A DNA stretch of 64,000 nucleotides from Ktedonobacterales bacterium (GCA_036557285.1 DATBHW010000055.1:1-64000), one strand, 5' to 3'; counted from the first letter of the stretch, positions 25,702 through 34,892 are shown. The notes: generated by a model not told the origin, from the sequence alone. Translations and numbers: made by a program.

Positions 25702-26241
25702 CTACGCCGCCGCGCGATAATCCCAGCGCACATAGCCGCGCAGCGCCTCGCGCAGCCGCCAGCGCGCCCGCCTGGATTGCTCGCGGCGCTTGAGTTCCGC
25801 GTACAACTGACTCAGATGCTCACAGACACCCAGCGCCGCCCGCGCCCAGTCGTCTTCCCCCACCAGCGCGGGCGGCGCTTCGCTAATGCGCAGCAGCCGC
25901 TCCACCTCCACCTCCCAGAGCGAAAGGAGACCCGCTTCGCTCAGTTCGCGCAGGCAGCGCCGGTCATAAGAAACAGCAGACATCCCGGTCCAGCAGGGGG
26001 TGGACTCCTGCCAGCAGCGATAGGCGGCGGCTTCGGGATGCTGGCGCATCCAGGCCAGGCGGTCTCCAATCGCCTGACCAACCCAACGCTGGAGGCAGAG
26101 CGGCTTGAGCCAGCGGGCCGCTATCGCATCGGGCGCGACGGCGGTTTGCGCGTCGGGCGTCAGCCAGCGGCACGCCGAGCGCAGCGGTACGGACCAGGCA
26201 GCAGACCAGAAAAAGACCAGATCGGCGGGGGTAATCTTCAT
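25702..26241 (-). CDS. Hypothetical protein of the EAP/LYA family
   Basis: A 179-residue, Trp-rich and helical soluble protein with no named domain that I recognise. Its C-terminal part reads LWEVEVERLLRISEAP, then 22 residues, then LYAELKRRE, the same layout as the partial gene at the left edge and close to that at 42585. The start has AGGAG about ten bases upstream. A 116-base palindromic element precedes the gene in its probable leader, again as at 42585. It is the only gene between two converging/diverging neighbours. Confidence 0.65.
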   Translation of the reverse strand: MKITPADLVFFWSAAWSVPLRSACRWLTPDAQTAVAPDAIAARWLKPLCLQRWVGQAIGDRLAWMRQHPEAAAYRCWQESTPCWTGMSAVSYDRRCLRELSEAGLLSLWEVEVERLLRISEAPPALVGEDDWARAALGVCEHLSQLYAELKRREQSRRARWRLREALRGYVRWDYRAAA

Positions 26242-26291
26242 GATAAGTCATCTCCTTTGTGCATCGCGCGCAAAACGCCCCGCAGACGAAA

Positions 26292-26407
26292 CGGCCATCT
26301 CCTGAAGGTGGGCGGGTGAGACTTGCCGGAGGCGTGGGAGGAAGCGTCGCTGACGCTCCCTCCAGCCCAACCGGGAAGCGGTTCGCCCCGCCGAAAGGAG
26401 ATGGCCG
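26292..26407 (-). promoter_or_regulatory. Long palindromic leader element upstream of the 25702 gene
   Basis: Outer arms CGGCCATCTCCT (26292-26303) and AGGAGATGGCCG (26396-26407) enclose further nested pairings: a G-rich/C-rich pair, CTTGCCGG with CCGGGAAG, and an inner stem AGCGTC-GCT-GACGCT. The whole folds into one branched or long hairpin, 51 bases upstream of the start codon. A similar element precedes the paralogue at 43115. It could be a structured RNA regulator or a dispersed palindrome. Confidence 0.5.
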
Positions 26408-26481
26408 CTGAGTGATGGCTTCTACCAGTGATGATAGAATGCCCCCAGCCGCATCTCCTGGCTAGTTCAGGGGTGGGGTGA

Positions 26482-26516
26482 GTGACACGGCCAGTTTATA
26501 GTACTGGCCGTGTCAC
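26482..26516. promoter_or_regulatory. Perfect 14-bp inverted repeat
   Basis: GTGACACGGCCAGT (26482-26495), spacer TTATAGT, ACTGGCCGTGTCAC (26503-26516). It lies in the 803-base interval between the divergent genes at 26241 and 27045 and may be an operator or a hairpin terminator; no T-run follows. Apart from this, the leader element and the repeat at 26652, the interval appears empty. Confidence 0.5.
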
Positions 26517-26651
26517 ATGGTACCGTTTCATGCTGTCAAGGTGCGCGGCGCGTCGGACAACGCGCCAAACTCTGTGGGATACTGAGCCAAGTATACGGTC
26601 TTTTACCCGCGCTGTCAAGAGGCGCGAGCATTCCAGTTTCCCCAAACAAGA

Positions 26652-26898
26652 AGTGTTGGCAGGCGAGGCGCGTCACTTGTAGCGCCGCCATCCTGGCGGC
26701 CACCGCTGCGCCAGGGCGAACGCTGCGCCAGGGCGAACGCTTGCCCTTCAGGCCACCGTCACTTGTAGCGCCGCCATCCTGGCGGCCACCGCTGAGCCAG
26801 GGCGAGCGTTCGCCCTTGGAGCCAGCGCCCCAGCAGGCCAACGTTGGCCGCCTGGGAAGGCGGCGCTACAAGTACCATGCCTCGCTTGCCAACACCTC
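26652..26898. repeat. Composite palindromic repeat with two nested cores
   Basis: Outer arms AGTGTTGGCAGGCGAGGCG (26652) and CGCTTGCCAACACCT (ending 26898) surround two left cores ACTTGTAGCGCCGCCATCC (26675 and 26761) but only one right core GGCGGCGCTACAAGT (26860-26874). The doubled left half suggests internal duplication. It is in the probable 5' region of the gene at 27045. Confidence 0.85.
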
Positions 26899-27044
26899 AT
26901 TTTTGCTAGACCCATCTGGAGAGGCAGGCTTGCAACTGAAAGGCTGCTGTGCTACCATGCTTCTGCTACTGCTGAGCATAGCGAAGAGCATACAGCACAG
27001 GTGAAAGGATAACCCCCTTGTGGGGGTAAAAGGAGGGATACCAG

Positions 27045-28679
27045 ATGATGGCTCCGGGCGATTTCATTGGCCCCTATCGGATCTTAGCGGAAACTTCCCG
27101 ACTTGCTTCCAGCGTGACCTACCTCGTCGAACACCCCGTCCAAGACACAGCGACCCCACTGTTCCTGACGGTCTGGCCTGCTGTTCACCTGCGCTCGCTA
27201 AAGGAGAAGCACGACTTCGCGCAGGCGTGCGAGCAGATCAAGCGATTACCAGCCCCCTCGTTCCCACTCCTGGAGAGCGGCGTGGACCAGGAAACCCCAT
27301 ACATCCTTCTGCCTGAACAGGAAGCGGGCCAGGAACGGATTGCGCTGATCGATCAGCAGCTTCAGAAAAGCCAATCCAGCGAGGCTGAGGCCGTGTTTCT
27401 GCGGGCAGTGCAGGGAGCGCCACCGCCGCGCCCATCCTGGCTGCCAGGATGGGCGCGGGCCGCAAAGGAGAAGGGGAGCCGCGTGCCTAAAGGCGCCTGG
27501 GTTGGGGTGTTCGCCGCGCTGTTGATCATTTCCTGCTGCGGCTGGGTGGCGCATGTGTCCCTCCCGGCTTCTGGCGCGACCCTCACAGTCACTCCCAAAA
27601 GCACCCATGTCCAGCAGACCTTGTTTGTGGCCGTCTCCACGCAGCCCAATCAGAATGGGGATATTCACGGCCAGGCTATCACCTATACCACGCCCGCGCA
27701 AACGCGAACCGGCAAGGCAACCGGAAAAGCGCATCACGCGGCAACAAAGGCAACGGGTTCTGTCGTCATCTCGAACATCAGCTTGAACGGTTCGAGTGAA
27801 GACCTTATTGGAGCGAGTACTGTTGCCAGCCTGAGCGGAGTAGACATTGTGATAGACGGCTTCACCGCCAGGGAAGGGGCTACTATCACCGTCCCGGCTC
27901 ACGCAGAGCGGGCGGGTTCCGGGGGAAATATCTCGGCCTATGACATCAATTTTACCGTGCAGTTCTGCCGACAATCCGATGTCCTCTGTAACAACCCAAC
28001 TGGGCAGGCCCACGTGCAAAATCCCCGCACCTTCACCGGGGGACATAACGCCTTCGATCAAACGATTGTCCAGCAGTCGGATATTGATACACTTGCTCAG
28101 CCACTGATTCCCCAATTGACAGCCAGCGCCCAGGAGCAGCTCAGCCAACTCGTCGCGCAGCAAAAGCAGCCAGATGATCAAGCGGCTCTGCCCACACCAG
28201 AGTGTACCCCAACCATCCGGCCTAATCATAAGATCAGCACTGCGGCCACGACCGTCACGGTGCAGGTGAGCGTTACCTGCTACCAGATTCTCTATGCCCA
28301 GGCCGACTTTATCCCCGGTGTCGTTCACGCGCAGGAACAGCAAACACGCAGCAAGTATTTTGTGGGATACAGGCTGGTTGGCGATATGCTCGCCAGTACT
28401 CCGGTGTTTGCAACAACGGATGCCGTCCAACAGACAGCCACCTTGCGGGTGGATGCGAACAGTATCTGGGCGTATCAACTGGATGACAACGACAAGGCCA
28501 TGATGGCTGAGGAGATCGTAGAGCAAACACCAGATGCTGCCAAAGTCCTTTTGCTCGCCAAGTTTTCAAGCATTATTCAAGACGTGACCTTTGCGCTCCA
28601 GGGCTTTGGCGGCAAACTTCCGACAGATGCTGGCGCGATTCACTTCAGCACGCAGCCTGTTCCGGGCCTGCGCGCCTGA
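27045..28679 (+). CDS. Kinase-remnant/baseplate-J-like membrane protein
   Basis: A 544-residue protein. The first 100 residues begin GDFIGPYRILAETSRLASSV, which resembles the first strands of bacterial Ser/Thr kinases, but no HRD or DFG motif follows, so only a degenerate N-lobe is left. One membrane segment (about 150-172) leads to an outer domain with the baseplate J/gp47-like pattern: ATGSVVISN, GATITVPAHAERAGSGGNIS, FTGGHNAFDQTIVQQSDID. AGGAGGG precedes the ATG. The kinase-like part may be a binding scaffold (inference). Function unknown. Confidence 0.65.
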   Translation: MMAPGDFIGPYRILAETSRLASSVTYLVEHPVQDTATPLFLTVWPAVHLRSLKEKHDFAQACEQIKRLPAPSFPLLESGVDQETPYILLPEQEAGQERIALIDQQLQKSQSSEAEAVFLRAVQGAPPPRPSWLPGWARAAKEKGSRVPKGAWVGVFAALLIISCCGWVAHVSLPASGATLTVTPKSTHVQQTLFVAVSTQPNQNGDIHGQAITYTTPAQTRTGKATGKAHHAATKATGSVVISNISLNGSSEDLIGASTVASLSGVDIVIDGFTAREGATITVPAHAERAGSGGNISAYDINFTVQFCRQSDVLCNNPTGQAHVQNPRTFTGGHNAFDQTIVQQSDIDTLAQPLIPQLTASAQEQLSQLVAQQKQPDDQAALPTPECTPTIRPNHKISTAATTVTVQVSVTCYQILYAQADFIPGVVHAQEQQTRSKYFVGYRLVGDMLASTPVFATTDAVQQTATLRVDANSIWAYQLDDNDKAMMAEEIVEQTPDAAKVLLLAKFSSIIQDVTFALQGFGGKLPTDAGAIHFSTQPVPGLRA

Positions 28680-28708
28680 TACCACATCCGCCTGAAGCGG
28701 AGCCTTGT

Positions 28709-28847
28709 ACTTGTAGCGCCGCCGTCTCGGCGGCCACCGCTGCGCCAGGGCGCGCGTTCGCCCTCGGGGCCAGCGTCCCAGCAGGCCAACGTTGAGCCGC
28801 CTGGGAAGGCGGCGCTACAAGTGACACGTCTCGCTTGCCAACACCTC
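28709..28847. repeat. Composite palindromic repeat
   Basis: Left core ACTTGTAGCGCCGCCGTCTC at 28709, right core GAAGGCGGCGCTACAAGT to 28822, and right outer arm CTCGCTTGCCAACACCTC to 28847. It follows the stop of the 27045 gene and precedes the MidA-like gene. Confidence 0.85.
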
Positions 28848-28997
28848 CTCTTGGGTGGAACTACCGAAGAAAGCCTACTTGAATCGTTTGCTTCGATAGC
28901 ATATAGTAGTAATGCTCCCTGTTCTCCTCTCTTCTCCTCAGTACAAAGAAGACGAGTAACCAGGGAGCCATTCTTTCTATTCGGGGAGGGAGCCAGG

Positions 28998-30110
28998 ATG
29001 CAGCAGGCATCTACGCCTGTAGAAGCGATCATTCGGGAGCGCATCGCCGCGTCCGGGGCGATCACCTTTGCCGAGTATATGGACCTGGCGCTCTATCATC
29101 CTCAGTTCGGCTACTACACCGCTGGCCCGCCAAAGGTGGGCTGGAGCGGCGATTTTTTTACCAGCGCCCATCTCCATCCGCTTTTTGGCGCGTGCATCGC
29201 GCGCCAGCTTGCCTGGATGTGGGACACCCTCAAGCGCCCCGCGCCCTTTGTGGCGCTTGAGGAGGGCGCGGGGCAAGGCGTGCTGGCCGAACAGGTACGG
29301 GCGTTTGCCCAGGAACACCTGCCTCTGCTGGCCGAGGCGCTGCGCTATCAGGTAACTGATATTGGGCAGCCTGCGGAGATGGCTCCTGCTTCGCCTCTGC
29401 ATGTCATCCTCTCCAATGAGTTGATTGACGCCTTTCCAGCGCATCGCGTGGAGGCGCGCGGCGGGCGCTTGCTCGAAGTCTACGTGGTTGAGCGCGAAGG
29501 GCGGCTGGTGGAACGCCTGGATGAACCCTCCTCCGAGGCCGTTTCCGGCTATCTTGATCGCTTTGCTGTTCCCTGGCGGCGCTTTGGCGATGGCTGGCGC
29601 GCCGAAATCAATCTGCGCGCGCTGCACTGGATGCGAACGACGGCGGCGCGGCTGGCGCGCGGCGGCTTTGCGCTGACGATTGACTATGGCGACACGGCCC
29701 GCCGCCTCTATACCCGCGCGCGGCGGCATGGTACGCTGCTGTGCTATTACCGCCATTCGATCAACGAAGAACCGCTGGCCCGGCCCGGCCAGCAGGACAT
29801 GACGGCGCATGTGAACTTCAGCGCGCTGATTGAGGAGGGCCGCCGCGCCGGGCTGAGCCGCTCGCGCTTCACCACGCAGCGCGCATTCCTGCTGGGACTG
29901 GGCATCCGCGAGGAGATGGAGGCGCTGCGCGCCCGCCGCTTCGGCGCAGCCGACGCCGCTCGCCACACCGACCAGGGCCAGGCCGATCTGCTGCGCGCCT
30001 ATAGCCTGCGTAACGCGGTCAGCGCCCTGCTGGACCCATCCGGGCTGGGCGGCTTTCGCGTGCTGATGCAGCGCAAGACGCCTGCGTCTGGAAGCGCGCC
30101 GCGCGCGTAG
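28998..30110 (+). CDS. SAM-dependent methyltransferase, MidA/NDUFAF7 family (DUF185)
   Basis: A 370-residue protein. Family marks are ITFAEYMDLALYHPQFGYYT, VGWSGDFFTSAHLHPLFG, the SAM motif LEEGAGQGVLAEQV, and ILSNELIDAFPAHRV. In mitochondria the family methylates an arginine of a complex I subunit; the bacterial substrate is less certain. GGGGAGGG is ten bases before the ATG at 28998; in-frame starts further up would read through the repeat. It is flanked by non-coding repeats on both sides. Confidence 0.88.
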   Translation: MQQASTPVEAIIRERIAASGAITFAEYMDLALYHPQFGYYTAGPPKVGWSGDFFTSAHLHPLFGACIARQLAWMWDTLKRPAPFVALEEGAGQGVLAEQVRAFAQEHLPLLAEALRYQVTDIGQPAEMAPASPLHVILSNELIDAFPAHRVEARGGRLLEVYVVEREGRLVERLDEPSSEAVSGYLDRFAVPWRRFGDGWRAEINLRALHWMRTTAARLARGGFALTIDYGDTARRLYTRARRHGTLLCYYRHSINEEPLARPGQQDMTAHVNFSALIEEGRRAGLSRSRFTTQRAFLLGLGIREEMEALRARRFGAADAARHTDQGQADLLRAYSLRNAVSALLDPSGLGGFRVLMQRKTPASGSAPRA

Positions 30111-30188
30111 GGTGGGTACTTTTGGCCTGCCTGGGCGGCTGGAATAAAAATACAGCGTCCTGTTGGGAGAGCCAAGGTTCCTTGCAGC

Positions 30189-30279
30189 GTCGCCCCCCTT
30201 CGGGAAGGGCCGCTTGGCCGCGCCCAGCGCGGCCATTCTCGCTCGGCTGCACCTCGCTCGCGTGTCCCTTCCAGGCGGC
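30189..30279. repeat. Type-2 palindromic repeat, short copy
   Basis: CGTCGCCCCCCTTCGGGAAG, CCGCGCCCAGCGCGG, CATTCTCGCTCGGCTGCACC and CCTTCCAGGCGGC match pieces of the copies at 5879 and 51370. The block at 51370-51460 is the reverse complement of most of it. Confidence 0.75.
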
Positions 30280-30490
30280 AATTCGTGCAAAATGGGCCGC
30301 TCTGCGCCAGTTGCAGGCAAAGATGCGAGGAATTGGTCCTAAACTTGCTCCTGGCCTTGCTGCCAGGATATTGAGCGCAGAACAAGAACGCCTCCAGGGC
30401 TGCATAGCCTATGCTGCTGGCGCGAAGCGAATGCGGGGATGTCGCTGGCCGGTACTGCTGCCCAGGCGGTGGAAGCTTCAGGAAAGGTGA

Positions 30491-30533
30491 AGGAGATGCC
30501 ACGAGAGAGCGGAGGATCGGTGACATCTCCTTC
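30491..30533. promoter_or_regulatory. Hairpin AAGGAGATG/CATCTCCTT
   Basis: Arms 30491-30503 and 30521-30533 pair over 12 of 13 positions with a 17-base loop. Its role is unclear; the arm resembles the outer arm of the leader element at 26396-26407. Confidence 0.35.
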
Positions 30534-30873
30534 CAGTGGGGAGGAGCCTCAATTCCTCGCCCAAATTATAGAACAAATATTCTAATCTGTCAAGAGGCTT
30601 CTTCATCCAGAGCGAATGTGAGGCGCGCAGGCCACGCGACGTACTGTGAGCGGCGCGCCAGAGACATTTCCCTATCGAAATAGCCTCTGACCTCTGGTCA
30701 AGGGCAAATAGACCTGATTGACAGTAAGTTATATCATTTGCTGGGTCGATTATTTTGCATTTGTGGCATCACATCTGCTGGAATCTTGTTGTCATTGCTC
30801 ACTGCTTGATGCGGAGCCACTCTTAGCGATGGCCCGCGAGGTGGTGTGAGAAGATTCATCAGAAAGGAGCGCC

Positions 30874-33246
30874 ATGATGCGCCAGGACTCCCCCCATTGG
30901 TATGAGGAATCATTTCCGCGCTGGAAGGAGGGCCAGAGTATGGCGGATATGCTCATTTCTTTCGATGCTCAAGTTCCAGTGGGTGGTGTGTTTGCTGTGG
31001 CTGGCGATCCCTTGGGCCTCCGCGCACCGCCACATCTGGCGGCTGAAGCGACCCGGCGTTTAACCTCTGTCTTCCACGAGCAGGTTGAGCGCGCGGCGCG
31101 TCGTCTGGATGCCGCTTGCTGCGCGCTCTATCTGGTCGAACCCGCTTATCACGATGGGGCGACAGAGCCGCGCCGCCGGGGAAGATCAGAAAGCCACTCC
31201 AGTGAAGCGCCCGCCAGGCTGCCGCTCGCGCTCCGCGCCCTCTATGGCGCTTCGTGGAGCCAGGATAACACCCGCCTGGGTATGCCAGCGGCGCTTGATG
31301 GCCCGGCCATGCTCGCCCTGGTTCAGCAGGCTGCTGTACCCAGTAGGCAAGCGGACCCGCCCGCCTTGCAAGAGTGGGCGCAGGCCCAGCAGGTGCGCCG
31401 CTGGCTGTATGTGCCTATCTTTGGCCTGGCCCCACCTGATTCAGCGCGCGCGCGATCCCCTGGCAGTGATGGCTTTGCTCGTGAATACACCGACCAGGCC
31501 AGGCCGCCCAGGGTTTCGCTGGGGGTGCTGGCGGTAGGTCGCCACAGCGATGACCCTGGCTTTACCTCCACCGAAACACTCCTGCTCAGCGAGTTGGGCG
31601 AATATCTGGCCCTGGCAATTGATCATGTCCGGCTGACAGAGCAGGTGGAGATGGGGCGCGAGCTAGGCAGGCGCTACCAGGAGATGGCCGGGTACGCTGC
31701 CGAGCGCGAGCGTATCATTCAAGAGTTGGACGAGGGGGTGCTGCTGGTTGCGCCGTTTGGGCGCATCACGCATCTGAACGCGCGGGGGCGTGAACTGTTG
31801 GGGTGGCCGCCGGGCGCCGGTTCTTTTGCCGGGCAGGCCCGCGTGCAAGATTACGTGCCTGTGGAGATGCGCACCACGCTGGGCGAGGTCTTGCTGCTGG
31901 AGGATTGGCCCATGTTTCAGGCGCTGCGCGGCGAGCGTTTCACCAACACCGAAGTGCGCTATCGCGGCCCCGATAATCACGAGCGGATGCTGGTCTTTAG
32001 TGGGCGTCCGCTGCTTGATCCCCAGGGCAAACTGGAATACGCGCTGCTCAGCTTTCATCAGGCCAGCAGCGAGCAGGCGGCCCGCGCAGAACTGGCGCTG
32101 ATGGCGCGGCTGGCCGATCAGCGCACCCAGTATGTCGGCTCGGTGTTGGAAGCGATGAACGACAGCGTGCTGGTCTGCAACCAGCAAGGGATACTGCTGC
32201 TGGTGAATCTCGCTGGCAAGCGGATGCTCGGCATAGAGCGGGCGCGGCTGCTCTCGCGCCACTATCATATGGGCCGCTTTGTGACTGACTTCCAGGTGCG
32301 AACGCTGGCGGGGCAACCGCTGGCGGTGGAGGACTTTCCGCTGATGCAGGCGCTGCGCGGGGAAACGGTGCATGACGTGCAGTTGACGCTGCGCCAGCCC
32401 GATACCGGCGATGAGTGGCAGGCGCATGTGAGCGCGTCGCCGATCAAGGCGCGCGGCGAGGGCGCTCCGGTGGTGGGAGCAGTGGCGGTGCTGGTAGATG
32501 TCACCAAAGCGCGCGCGCTGGACCGGGCAAAAGATGAGTTTCTAGCGATCTCTGCGCATGAATTGAAGGGGCCGCTCACTTCGATTCGTGGGTTTGCTCA
32601 ACTGCTGCGGCGGGGAACAAAGCAAGCCCCGCATGGCGTGGAGCGCCGCTCTGATATGCAGTGGGTCGAGAAAATTGAGGCGCAGGCAGACCGCCTGGGG
32701 CGACTGATCGAGGAACTGACCGACGCCGCCCGCGCCGATCTCGGCAAGTTCGATCTGAAGATGCGCACAACCCCGCTGGGCGCGCTGCTGCGGCGCGTCA
32801 CCGAGGCGCAGCAAGTGACTACGGAGCGCCATAAGATTACGGTGGAAGCTCCGGCAACCGGCCTCTTTGTGCAGGGTGACGAAACCCGCCTGGAGCAAGT
32901 ATTTAGTAATCTCGTTGCCAATGCCATCAAATATTCCCCTGCTGGTGGCGACATGACCATTGTGGTGTCGGGCCTGGAAGACCAGCCGCCCGCGCCCTTT
33001 GTTGAGGTAGCTATCCGCGATCAGGGCCAGGGGATTGCTTCGGGCGATCTGGAGCGTATTTTTACTCGTTTCACACGGGCCGACCCTGTGCGGGGCGTGC
33101 AGGGGTTAGGGTTAGGTCTGTATATCGCTCGCGCCATCATCGAAGCACATGGAGGGACCATTCGCGTCGAGAGCGAAGGGCTGGGACGAGGGAGTACCTT
33201 TGTCGTGCGCCTTCCCCGCGAAGAACCCCCGCGAGCAGGAGGCTGA
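30874..33246 (+). CDS. GAF/PAS sensor histidine kinase (orphan)
   Basis: A 790-residue soluble kinase. After a GAF-like domain (about 60-255, interrupted by a low-complexity loop) come two PAS-like domains (about 285-400 and 415-550, each with IxHLNARG/LLVNLAGKR motifs), then HisKA with AISAHELKGPLTSIRGFAQ (phospho-His about 562) and HATPase_c with NAIKYSP, RDQGQGI and GLGLGLYIARAI. No receiver domain or regulator gene is adjacent. AAGGAG is five bases before the first of two adjacent ATGs. The lack of membrane segments points to sensing of a cytosolic or diffusible signal. Confidence 0.9.
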   Translation: MMRQDSPHWYEESFPRWKEGQSMADMLISFDAQVPVGGVFAVAGDPLGLRAPPHLAAEATRRLTSVFHEQVERAARRLDAACCALYLVEPAYHDGATEPRRRGRSESHSSEAPARLPLALRALYGASWSQDNTRLGMPAALDGPAMLALVQQAAVPSRQADPPALQEWAQAQQVRRWLYVPIFGLAPPDSARARSPGSDGFAREYTDQARPPRVSLGVLAVGRHSDDPGFTSTETLLLSELGEYLALAIDHVRLTEQVEMGRELGRRYQEMAGYAAERERIIQELDEGVLLVAPFGRITHLNARGRELLGWPPGAGSFAGQARVQDYVPVEMRTTLGEVLLLEDWPMFQALRGERFTNTEVRYRGPDNHERMLVFSGRPLLDPQGKLEYALLSFHQASSEQAARAELALMARLADQRTQYVGSVLEAMNDSVLVCNQQGILLLVNLAGKRMLGIERARLLSRHYHMGRFVTDFQVRTLAGQPLAVEDFPLMQALRGETVHDVQLTLRQPDTGDEWQAHVSASPIKARGEGAPVVGAVAVLVDVTKARALDRAKDEFLAISAHELKGPLTSIRGFAQLLRRGTKQAPHGVERRSDMQWVEKIEAQADRLGRLIEELTDAARADLGKFDLKMRTTPLGALLRRVTEAQQVTTERHKITVEAPATGLFVQGDETRLEQVFSNLVANAIKYSPAGGDMTIVVSGLEDQPPAPFVEVAIRDQGQGIASGDLERIFTRFTRADPVRGVQGLGLGLYIARAIIEAHGGTIRVESEGLGRGSTFVVRLPREEPPRAGG

Positions 33247-33251
33247 AGGGG

Positions 33252-33459
33252 TGGTTCCACCACCTATCGGGCGCGCCACTTGTAGCGCCGCCATCCTGGC
33301 GGCTCAACGCTGGCCTGCTGGTACGTTCGCGCTGGAAGGGGCCGCCACTGGTAGCGCCGCCATCCTGGCGGCTCAACGCTGGCCTGCCGGTACGTTGGAC
33401 CGGAGGGCGCACGCTCGCCAGGGCGAATCGTTGGCCGCCAAGATGGCGGCGCTACGGGT
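33252..33459. repeat. Composite palindromic repeat, duplicated left core
   Basis: Outer arm GGTTCCACCACCTAT (33252), two left cores TAGCGCCGCCATCCTGGCGG (33283 and 33352), and right core GATGGCGGCGCTAC (to 33456). About 65-base direct repeats within the element include CTCAACGCTGGCCTGC. It lies between the kinase and the zinc-ribbon gene. Confidence 0.85.
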
Positions 33460-33617
33460 AGCCCCCGCTTTTTGGCAGAACCTGAACCTGAAGTGGCGGC
33501 GCTCTGGCGCTGGTGCTCTTGAGTCTGGTATAATGGCTGCGTTTTCCTGCCAAAAGCGTTGGAGGCAGGCAGGCAAGAAGAAATTCGCGCCATCGCGGGA
33601 AACGGGGGCAGGGGAGA

Positions 33618-34892
33618 ATGATACGTTGCTGGAACTGCGGTTTGCCAGATGTGGCCGAGCGTTGCCCACGCTGCGGCGCGCCACAGGAGCAAGCCAGACG
33701 AGGACCGCCGCCGCCAGCGCCAGCCGGGCCGCCAGGAGCTTTTCAGCCGCCGCCAGGATTTATCGTCAACGGCGCTCAGACCGATCTGCGCCCGTCAGGG
33801 GGAATGCGGCCCCCCGGAAACCAGAGCGGTCCACTGCCGCCTATGGGGAACCGGGGCGGGCCGATGCGCCCGGCTGGGAACCAGAGCGGCCCGCTTCCTC
33901 CTGCCGGAAGCTATCCGCCGCGCAGCCCGCAGCCCGGCGGGCGGTCCCACCCGAACGCTGCCCCACCGGGATGGGATGATCCGGCTATGCCGCCCGCGCA
34001 GCTTCGTGGTCCCAGCGCGCCATTGTCTTCGCGCAGCGGTTCGTTTCCACCGCTCTCACCTGATTATGAGCGCGCGGCCTCTGACTATAGTCGCAGCGCC
34101 CCGCAGCCCTGGTCTGGAGACAGACCGCCATCGCGGCCTCTTCAGCAGCCCCAGCCACAGCGGGGATGGGAGGATGAGCCGCCAGACCCGCGTTACGGAG
34201 CGCCGCCAGTTCGCAGAACCTCCGGGGCTGTCCAGCGCGGCGGCCCGCCTCCCGCCTGGGAAAACGAGCCGATGGCTGACCAGCCGGACGCCGACTCTCT
34301 CACACAGAAAGGGGGGAGGGGCGACAAGAGCTTGCGCGGCTTGAAACGCGAGCCTGCGCCCCAGCAGCCTGAGTGGCGTCCAGAGACGACCTGGGACGAT
34401 GAAAATGCTTACTGGGGCTGGAGGGAACCAGACTCGCTGAGTCTGTCGGCGATGACCAATGCGGTCCTTGGCGCTGCGATTGGCGGGGTATTGGGCGGCG
34501 CTGGCTGGGTGGTGGCGGTGGCAGTGACCGGCCTTGATTTGCCCTATCTCGCCGTCCTGGTGGGGCTGCTGGCCGGGCTGGGCGCGCGGTTCGCCCTCGT
34601 ACAGACACGCCCCTGGATCATCGGAGCATTTGGGGCAGTGGGCGCGGCGCTGGCGTTTGTAATCACCCAGTATGGCCTCTTCGATTACGCGCTGATTCGC
34701 CAGGGATTGTCGGCATCGTGGGTGGCGATCTCGCCCCTGCGCTTTCCACAGGTCTATATTGATTATGTGATTGGCGTCTCCGATGATGTGACGCACAGCC
34801 TGGGGTTCTCCGGCGGCCATCCGCTGGACATGGCGCTGCTGCTGGCCTGCATGACGGTTTGCTGGGCAGTGCTGCTGCGCCGCAAGAGATAA
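33618..34892 (+). CDS. Zinc-ribbon, Pro-rich membrane protein
   Basis: A 424-residue protein. The N-terminal CWNC...CPRC (residues 4-7 and 16-19) is a zinc ribbon. About 240 residues of Pro/Gly/Arg-rich linker with repeated NQSGPLPP units follow, then four hydrophobic segments in the last 140 residues. GGGGAG precedes the ATG. Its layout resembles the shorter zinc-ribbon proteins at 46746 and 47028 and the Pro/Arg-rich protein at 34990. Function unknown. Confidence 0.75.
   Translation: MIRCWNCGLPDVAERCPRCGAPQEQARRGPPPPAPAGPPGAFQPPPGFIVNGAQTDLRPSGGMRPPGNQSGPLPPMGNRGGPMRPAGNQSGPLPPAGSYPPRSPQPGGRSHPNAAPPGWDDPAMPPAQLRGPSAPLSSRSGSFPPLSPDYERAASDYSRSAPQPWSGDRPPSRPLQQPQPQRGWEDEPPDPRYGAPPVRRTSGAVQRGGPPPAWENEPMADQPDADSLTQKGGRGDKSLRGLKREPAPQQPEWRPETTWDDENAYWGWREPDSLSLSAMTNAVLGAAIGGVLGGAGWVVAVAVTGLDLPYLAVLVGLLAGLGARFALVQTRPWIIGAFGAVGAALAFVITQYGLFDYALIRQGLSASWVAISPLRFPQVYIDYVIGVSDDVTHSLGFSGGHPLDMALLLACMTVCWAVLLRRKR

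Larger units (their letters stand above)
30111..30873. other. Intergenic region without a convincing gene
   Basis: This 763-base stretch holds a partial type-2 repeat (30189-30279) and a hairpin AAGGAGATG...CATCTCCTT (30491-30533). A TTGACA at 30718 has no matching -10 at normal distance. The open frames within it are low-complexity and partly repeat-derived, so I see no gene. Confidence 0.6.

Noticed and set aside
26510-27004. Open frame of 164 codons ahead of the kinase-remnant gene
   Set aside because: It runs through the composite repeat and its product is the translated repeat; no ribosome site was seen and other repeat copies give unrelated frames.
30718-30723. TTGACA as promoter of the GAF/PAS kinase
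   Set aside because: No -10 box lies at 16-18 bases; the nearest AT-rich hexamers are at wrong distances.
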